Source: Bacillota bacterium (GTDB lineage: Bacteria > Bacillota > Bacilli > Paenibacillales > Paenibacillaceae). Taken from it: a DNA stretch of 10,035 bases. The position numbers and the translations under genes were made by a program. Every line of letters begins with the position of its first letter. Positions within the stretch are counted from its first letter, which is position 1. The notes under the pieces are model-generated. The model made no database searches. It was not told the origin of the DNA and saw only the letters and a list, made by a program, of their open reading frames with translations. The DNA is taken from the NCBI GenBank assembly GCA_023433615.1, contig JAEZCJ010000203.1, positions 1 to 10,035 of the forward strand, written 5' to 3'. This document shows, in pieces, positions 5,185-10,035 of the stretch.

Positions 5185-7182
5185 ATGAGTCAACCGAACA
5201 AGACGTTCTACATTACGACGCCGATCTACTATCCGAGCGACAAGCTGCATATCGGCCACGCGTACACGACAGTGGCAGGGGACGCGATGGCGCGCTATAA
5301 GCGGCTTCGGGGCTATGACGTCTGGTACTTGACCGGTACGGATGAGCACGGCCAGAAGATCGAGCGCAAGGCGCAAGAGAAGGGGCAGACGCCGCAGCAG
5401 TTCGTCGACGGCATCGTCTCGGGCATTCAGGAGCTGTGGAAGAAGCTCGATATTTCCTACGATGACTTCATCCGCACGACGGAAGGCAGACATAAGCAGG
5501 TCGTGGAGCAGGTATTCACGCGACTAGTGGAGCAAGGGGATATTTATAAGGGCGAATACGAGGGCTGGTACTGTACGCCATGCGAATCGTTCTTCCTGGA
5601 GCGTCAGCTGGAGAAGGGGAATTGTCCGGACTGCGGCCGTCCCGTCGAGCTCCTGAAGGAAGAGAGCTACTTCTTCCGCATGAGCAATTACGCAGATCGC
5701 CTATTGGATTATTACCAAGAACATCTCGACTTCATCCAGCCGGAGTCCCGCAAGAACGAGATGATCAATAACTTCATCAAGCCTGGCCTCGAGGATCTGG
5801 CTGTCTCCCGGACGACCTACGATTGGGGCATTAAGGTAGTCGGCGATCCGAAGCATGTCATCTACGTGTGGATCGACGCCCTGTTGAACTACATTACGGC
5901 ACTTGGTTACGGAACGGACGACGACTCGAAATACAAGTCGTTCTGGCCGGCGGACGTTCATCTCGTCGGCAAGGAAATCGTGCGCTTCCATACGATTTAT
6001 TGGCCGATCATGTTGATGGCGCTGGAACTCCCGCTGCCGAAGAAAGTTTTTGCGCATGGCTGGCTGCTCATGAAGGACGGCAAGATGTCGAAGTCGAAAG
6101 GCAACGTGATCGACCCCAATCTCTTGATCGACCGCTACGGCCTTGACGCACTGCGTTATTATCTGCTTCGTGAGGTGCCCTTCGGCTCGGACGGCACGTT
6201 CACGCCGGAGAACTTCGTCGAACGGTTGAACTTCGATCTTGCCAATGACCTCGGCAACCTGCTGAATCGGACGGTCGCGATGATCGACAAGTACTTCGAG
6301 GGCGTCATTCCGACTTATGAAGGCCAGGTTACCGCATTCGACGCGCCGCTCGAGGCAGCTGCAGGCGAAACGATCCGCGCCGTCGAGGCCGCGATGGAGA
6401 AGATGGAATTCTCCGTCGCGCTGGCGTCCATCTGGCAGTTGGTCAGCCGGACGAACAAGTATATCGACGAGACGCAGCCTTGGGTGCTGGCCAAGGATGA
6501 AGCGACACGGCGCGAGCTGGGGGCGGTCATGTACCACCTGGCCGAATCGCTGCGGATCATCTCGATTCTCATTCAACCTTTTTTGACGAACGCTCCGAAC
6601 CTCATCTGGGGCCAGCTCGGCGTGAATGCCGACAGCGCCGAGCTTACGGGCTGGGACAGCACGAAGACGTTCGGGCTGCTGCCGGCAGGCACGCGCGTAA
6701 GCAAAGGTGCGCCGCTCTTCCCGCGCCTGGAGACGGCAGAGGAGGTCGCTTATATTGCGGCTTCGATGTCCGGCGGCCAGCCGGCTGCCGCGGCACAAAC
6801 CGGAGCAGATGCAGCCGGGGGAGCCGCGGCTGCGCCTGCCGCTAAGCCGGAGCTCGCGCCCGAGATTGGCATCGACGAGTTCGCGAAGGTCGAGCTGCGC
6901 GTCGCACAGGTCGTGGCAGCGGAGCCGGTGAAGGGGGCCGACAAGCTGCTGAAGCTGCAGCTAGATCTCGGCTTTGAGCAGCGGCAGGTCGTGTCCGGGA
7001 TCGCGAAGCACTATTCGCCGGAGCAGATGGTCGGCCGCAAGGTCATCTGCGTCACGAACCTGAAGCCGGTCAAGCTGCGCGGCGAGCTGTCGCAGGGCAT
7101 GATTCTGGCAGCGTCGGAAGGCGATAAGCTGACGCTCGCTACGGTGCCTGACGACATGCCGAACGGCGCAATCGTGAAGTAA
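5185..7182 (+). CDS. metG: Methionyl-tRNA synthetase (MetRS) with C-terminal tRNA-binding domain
   Basis: A cytoplasmic enzyme that charges tRNA-Met for initiation and elongation; called metS in Bacillus. The start is ATG 5185, with GGGAGG (5171-5176) 8 bases upstream, giving 665 residues, normal for the long bacterial form. It is a class I synthetase: HIGH at 22-25 and KMSKS at 300-304. The connective domain has two CxxC pairs (C130/C133 and C147/C150), so it likely binds structural zinc. The anticodon-binding alpha-helical region follows, with TNKYIDETQPWVLAK typical of MetRS. An Ala-rich flexible linker (about residues 533-555) joins it to a Trbp111/EMAP-like OB domain (about 558-665, IDEFAKVELRVAQV to the end). 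Expression is set by the T-box leader immediately upstream, and the gene ends at a hairpin terminator. It is isolated from zur-yidD by its own promoter. Confidence 0.97.
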   Translation: MSQPNKTFYITTPIYYPSDKLHIGHAYTTVAGDAMARYKRLRGYDVWYLTGTDEHGQKIERKAQEKGQTPQQFVDGIVSGIQELWKKLDISYDDFIRTTEGRHKQVVEQVFTRLVEQGDIYKGEYEGWYCTPCESFFLERQLEKGNCPDCGRPVELLKEESYFFRMSNYADRLLDYYQEHLDFIQPESRKNEMINNFIKPGLEDLAVSRTTYDWGIKVVGDPKHVIYVWIDALLNYITALGYGTDDDSKYKSFWPADVHLVGKEIVRFHTIYWPIMLMALELPLPKKVFAHGWLLMKDGKMSKSKGNVIDPNLLIDRYGLDALRYYLLREVPFGSDGTFTPENFVERLNFDLANDLGNLLNRTVAMIDKYFEGVIPTYEGQVTAFDAPLEAAAGETIRAVEAAMEKMEFSVALASIWQLVSRTNKYIDETQPWVLAKDEATRRELGAVMYHLAESLRIISILIQPFLTNAPNLIWGQLGVNADSAELTGWDSTKTFGLLPAGTRVSKGAPLFPRLETAEEVAYIAASMSGGQPAAAAQTGADAAGGAAAAPAAKPELAPEIGIDEFAKVELRVAQVVAAEPVKGADKLLKLQLDLGFEQRQVVSGIAKHYSPEQMVGRKVICVTNLKPVKLRGELSQGMILAASEGDKLTLATVPDDMPNGAIVK

Positions 7183-7202
7183 GTCAACGCATTATGAGAC
7201 AG

Positions 7203-7238
7203 AAGAGCAGACGGGAGACGATCCCTTCTGCTCTTTCT
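7203..7238 (+). terminator. Probable terminator of metG
   Basis: AAGAGCAGACGGGA (7203-7216) pairs with TCCCTTCTGCTCTT (7222-7235), with one mismatch, around a GACGA loop, and is followed by TCT. It lies 20 bases after the stop. The T-tract is weak but the stem is long. Confidence 0.75.
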
Positions 7239-7318
7239 GCTATTCGCGGCATGAGCAGCAACGGCAGGCATGCCGCAGTCATTCGCAAGCGGATCCCAAC
7301 GCTTCCTGCAACTTTTCG

Positions 7319-7347
7319 TTGACAGTCCCAATACCGCGCGATATACT
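7319..7347 (+). promoter_or_regulatory. Sigma-A promoter of the znu operon
   Basis: TTGACA (7319-7324), a 17-base spacer, then TATACT (7342-7347): nearly ideal. The predicted start is about 7354, inside the Zur box, with a leader of some 64 bases before the znuA ATG. Confidence 0.88.
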
Positions 7348-7349
7348 CA

Positions 7350-7370
7350 AATTCGTAATTGTAACGATTA
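7350..7370. promoter_or_regulatory. Zur box (operator) of the znu operon
   Basis: The site has a 10-1-10 layout: left arm AATTCGTAAT, centre T (7360), right arm GTAACGATTA. Against the Bacillus subtilis Zur box arms AAATCGTAAT and ATTACGATTT as I recall them, 16 of 20 positions agree, with the left core TCGTAAT exact. It begins 2 bases after the -10 box and covers the expected start site, where bound Zur-zinc would block RNA polymerase. zur itself lies about 3.2 kb upstream. Confidence 0.82.
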
Positions 7371-7417
7371 CTAATAAGAGAGAGCGTCACAGGCGCTTAG
7401 AATCGAGGGCTATAGCG

Positions 7418-8422
7418 ATGCAGAGAAAGAACCATTCCATTCTGGCAGTACTTTTGATAGTTATTATGCTAATCCTTACGGCTTGCGGGGGGAACGGCAG
7501 CGCGAATGATGCAGCAGAGGGCAAGTTGCGCGTCGTCACGAGCTTTTATCCGCTGCAATACTTGACCGAGGCGATCGGCGGGGATCTTGTCGCCGTGAAC
7601 AATCTGATCCCGACAGGGGTGGAGCCGCATGACTGGACGCCTAAGAGCCGAGATCTGACGCGCGCATCGAGCGCTGACTTGTTCCTGTACAACGGTGCCG
7701 GGCTAGAAGGCTGGGTCGATGAGTTCCTCGAGGGATTGGACCAAGGAAGCAGCGTGCGGACAATCGAAGCGAGCCGCGGCATCGACCTGATTAGCGGCAA
7801 CCCTGAAGCGCATGCGCATGAAGGAGAGGACGACCACGCCGCAGATGATGAACACGGCCTTGAAGAAGAGCACGCCGGTGAGGAGCATGGCCACGAAGCG
7901 GAAGACATCGATCCGCACACTTGGGTAAGTCCGAAGTCGATGCTGATTATGGCCGTCAATGTGCGCGACAGCTTGATTGCGGCCGACGACGCGAATCGCG
8001 GCACATACGAGGCCGGATATGCGGCGGTTCAGCAGAAGCTTGCCGAGCTTGATGCAGCATATGAGGAGCTGCGGGCGCTTCCCCGCCGGGACATCGTCGT
8101 ATCGCATCAGGCATTCGGTTATCTATGCCGCGATTACGGCTTGAACCAAGTCGCGATCATGGGCATGTCGGCCGACGCGGAGCCGAAGGCACAGGATTTG
8201 CTGAACATCGCGAGGTACGTGGAGGAACAAGGGATCCGCTATATTTTCTTCGAGGAATTGGTGTCAGACGAGCTGGCTCAGACGCTGGCAGACGAAGCGG
8301 ATGTCGATACGCTCGTGCTGAACCCGGTCGAAGGCTTGACGCCGAAGCAAGAAGCCAATGGCGACAATTATGTGACCTTGATGGAATTGAATTTGCAAAA
8401 TCTGCGTAAGGCATTACAATGA
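7418..8422 (+). CDS. znuA: Zinc ABC transporter substrate-binding lipoprotein
   Basis: A high-affinity zinc-binding protein of the cluster A-I (ZnuA/AdcA) family that delivers Zn(II) to the ZnuB-ZnuC importer. The start is ATG 7418, with GAGGG (7405-7409) 8 bases upstream. An earlier in-frame start at 7319 would be the promoter itself. The 334-residue product has a lipoprotein signal with lipobox LTAC; Cys23 would be lipidated and anchor it to the outer face of the membrane. Likely zinc ligands are H71 (VEPHDW), H167 (DPHTWVSP), H230 (VVSHQAFGYL) and E305 (NPVEGLT), as in AdcA-type proteins. A flexible acidic His-rich loop (about 131-159, nine His) lies just before H167, a feature that separates zinc binders from manganese binders. 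It is the first gene of a Zur-regulated operon and is followed by znuC after 45 bases. Confidence 0.95.
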   Translation: MQRKNHSILAVLLIVIMLILTACGGNGSANDAAEGKLRVVTSFYPLQYLTEAIGGDLVAVNNLIPTGVEPHDWTPKSRDLTRASSADLFLYNGAGLEGWVDEFLEGLDQGSSVRTIEASRGIDLISGNPEAHAHEGEDDHAADDEHGLEEEHAGEEHGHEAEDIDPHTWVSPKSMLIMAVNVRDSLIAADDANRGTYEAGYAAVQQKLAELDAAYEELRALPRRDIVVSHQAFGYLCRDYGLNQVAIMGMSADAEPKAQDLLNIARYVEEQGIRYIFFEELVSDELAQTLADEADVDTLVLNPVEGLTPKQEANGDNYVTLMELNLQNLRKALQ

Positions 8423-8467
8423 TAGGATATGTATCTTGCAGACTGGCGAGAGGAGGACGGTTACGTC

Positions 8468-9271
8468 ATGACCATGATCCATACGGAGACAACGGCCCAG
8501 CAATCCTGCCACCAGGAAGTCATCTCTCTTCGCGACGTATCCTTCTCCTATGAGAACAAGCCTGTCCTAAGCGGACTGAACTTCTCGGTCAAGGAGCGGG
8601 ACTTCGTCGGGCTCATCGGTTCGAACGGCGCCGGCAAGACGACGCTGCTCCGGATGATCGTCGGCTTATTGAAGCCGACGGCAGGCGAGATTGCCTTGTT
8701 CGGCAAACCGGTCTCGAGCTATGCCCATTGGGAGAAGATCGGATACGTCCCGCAGAAAAATTCGTTCAATCCGCTCTTCCCCGTGACGGTGCGGGAAGTC
8801 GTACTCTCCGGATTGTACGGCCGCAGCAAGCTGTTCCGCAGAATCACGAAGGCTGATCTGCGCAAAGCCGAGGATGCCTTAATCGCGATGCGCATCGAGG
8901 ACCTCGCCGACAAGCGGATCGGGATGCTGTCGGGCGGACAGCAGCAGCGCGTGTTCCTGGCCCGGGCACTCATTAACAATCCGGCGCTGCTGATTCTAGA
9001 CGAGCCGACGGTCGGCATCGATGCGGAGACGCAGGAGAGCTTCTTCCACATGATCCAACACATGCATAAGCATCATAACATTACGTTCCTTATGGTATCG
9101 CATGACATGGAGCGCTTCCGCTCCTATCTAGGCGAGCAGCCGGCACAGGAAGCGGGCAAGCTCAAATTCTACGTACGTCACTCCCATGACTTGGAGAATT
9201 GCGTCGAGACCGATCTCGCGCACGGATTACGGGGGCTGCGGCAGGCGATGGAAGGCCAGGCCATCCTATAG
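8468..9271 (+). CDS. znuC: Zinc ABC transporter ATP-binding protein
   Basis: The cytoplasmic ATPase that powers ZnuB-mediated zinc import. The start is ATG 8468, since AGGAGG (8451-8456) lies 11 bases upstream; an in-frame start at 8429 precedes that site. The 267-residue product has a complete ABC set: Walker A GSNGAGKT (51-58), Q-loop Q96 in VPQK, signature LSGGQQQR (154-161), Walker B LLILDEPT (174-181) and the H-loop H212 in VSHD. About 55 residues follow the H-loop, with a segment KLKFYVRHSHDLENC and a polar helix; this makes it longer than the roughly 230 residues of many ZnuC/AdcC proteins. The His/Cys cluster in that tail might touch metal, but this is speculative. Strand and spacing place it in the znuA-C-B operon. 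Confidence 0.95.
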   Translation: MTMIHTETTAQQSCHQEVISLRDVSFSYENKPVLSGLNFSVKERDFVGLIGSNGAGKTTLLRMIVGLLKPTAGEIALFGKPVSSYAHWEKIGYVPQKNSFNPLFPVTVREVVLSGLYGRSKLFRRITKADLRKAEDALIAMRIEDLADKRIGMLSGGQQQRVFLARALINNPALLILDEPTVGIDAETQESFFHMIQHMHKHHNITFLMVSHDMERFRSYLGEQPAQEAGKLKFYVRHSHDLENCVETDLAHGLRGLRQAMEGQAIL

Positions 9272-9304
9272 CACACGGATAAGGGGAAGAAGGAAGGCGC
9301 AATC

Positions 9305-10035
9305 ATGTTAGACATTGTCTCGACCGAATTTTTTCAACGCGCGCTGTTGGGCGGCGTCTTGATCGGCATCACCGCGCCGCTCATGGGGATCTTCCTCGTG
9401 CTGCGGCGACTTGCCATGATCGGGGATACGTTGTCTCACGTCTCGATTGCAGGCGTCGCGCTTGGCTTCGTGATCGGCGTCTATCCGCTGGCAGTCGGGC
9501 TTCTGTTCGCCTTGCTGGCCGCGTTCGCCATCGAGAAGCTGCGCAAGGCGTATAAGACTTACGCCGAGCTGTCGATCGCGATTATTATGGCAGGCGGCGT
9601 CGCGCTCGCTTCGCTGCTGTTCTCGCTGGGCAAGGGCTTCAGCGTGAACGTGACGAGCTATCTGTTCGGCAGCATCTATACACTCGGCTATACGGATCTC
9701 TATGTGATCGGCATCGTCACGGCAGTCATCCTGCTCGCGGTCGGTCTTCAATTCAAAGAACTGTTCATGATGACCTTCGACGAGGATGCCGCGGCCGTCA
9801 ACGGTTTGCCTACGCGATACTTCAATTTAATGATCAGCGTACTGACCGCACTCGTGATCAGCGTATCGATCAAGATTATCGGGGCGCTGCTCGTCTCCGC
9901 GCTATTGACGATTCCGGCTGCGTGCAGCCTGCTGATCGCCCGCAGCTTCAAGCAATCCGTGCTGCTGGCTGTCGCGATCGCCGAGATCGCCATGATCGGC
10001 GGCCTGCTGATCGCCGGCGTGTGGAATTTGGCTCC
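9305..10035 (+). CDS. znuB: Zinc ABC transporter permease (3' end outside window)
   Basis: The membrane channel subunit of the zinc importer, ZnuB/AdcB (ABC-3) family. The start is ATG 9305, with an AAGGAAGG ribosome site (9290-9297) 7 bases upstream and 33 bases after znuC. The frame stays open to the right edge for 243 codons, close to the family's full length of about 260-290, so only the last part is missing. It has multiple hydrophobic helices: an N-terminal segment starting ALLGGVLIGI, then the conserved LRRLAMIGDTLSHVSIAGVALG region that faces ZnuC. Later come SYLFGSIYT, the cytoplasmic DEDAAAVNGLP motif and KIIGALLVSALLTIPAA, all hallmarks of this permease family. A DxxSH-type motif (DTLSH) is present. 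It is third in the Zur-controlled operon. Confidence 0.95.
   Translation, partial: MLDIVSTEFFQRALLGGVLIGITAPLMGIFLVLRRLAMIGDTLSHVSIAGVALGFVIGVYPLAVGLLFALLAAFAIEKLRKAYKTYAELSIAIIMAGGVALASLLFSLGKGFSVNVTSYLFGSIYTLGYTDLYVIGIVTAVILLAVGLQFKELFMMTFDEDAAAVNGLPTRYFNLMISVLTALVISVSIKIIGALLVSALLTIPAACSLLIARSFKQSVLLAVAIAEIAMIGGLLIAGVWNLA

Noticed and set aside
4663..5493. 276-codon minus-strand open frame across yidD, the T-box leader and the metG start
   Set aside because: It crosses a well-defined RNA element and two real genes in antisense, with no family resemblance.
5701..6798. 365-codon open frame on the minus strand inside metG
   Set aside because: It is antisense to the MetRS frame, has Arg/Leu/His-rich composition typical of a GC-rich shadow frame, and shows no domain or ribosome site.
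1..10035. CRISPR array, insertion sequence, tRNA or rRNA gene
   Set aside because: No regularly spaced repeats, transposase motifs with terminal inverted repeats, or tRNA/rRNA signatures were seen on either strand.

Overview
The window looks like chromosomal DNA from a moderately GC-rich, spore-forming member of the Bacillales, most likely Paenibacillaceae (Paenibacillus, Cohnella or a relative). The evidence is a YjcZ-type small sporulation protein behind a mother-cell-like promoter, a secreted protein with a copper-amine-oxidase N-terminal-like domain, strong AGGAGG ribosome binding sites, a T-box leader, and a Bacillus-type Zur protein with its DNA box. The genus is inferred, not proven.

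Layout. Position 1-875 (+) is the 3' part of an ECF-transporter EcfT (CbiQ-like) permease. Its reading frame runs off the left edge through an Ala/Pro-rich stretch. It converges on a 40-residue YjcZ-family gene (1000-1122, -), with a hairpin terminator between them. Two unrecognised genes for very small two-helix membrane proteins follow (1366-1566 and 1686-1904, +), separated by a terminator-like hairpin. Next is a 653-residue secreted protein (2043-4004, +) with a CAO-N-like domain, two PKD-like domains and a large unassigned C-terminal region, closed by a perfect 13-bp terminator stem.

From 4042 to the right edge the theme is zinc, plus one translation gene. zur (TTG start) overlaps yidD by ATGA. 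The yidD stop codon lies inside the -35 box of the promoter for a methionine T-box leader, which precedes metG/metS. The MetRS has two CxxC pairs and a C-terminal tRNA-binding domain. After a terminator, a near-consensus promoter with a Zur box over the expected start site drives znuA-znuC-znuB. znuB runs off the right edge.

How it fits together. When zinc is sufficient, Zur should bind 7350-7370 and shut off the ZnuA/C/B importer; when zinc is scarce, the importer is made. MetRS is controlled separately, by uncharged tRNA-Met through the T-box. Nothing here is clearly a new defence or mobile system. The least explained items are the two microproteins, the C-terminal half of the CAO/PKD protein, the possible ECF fusion and some extra pairing potential in the T-box leader.
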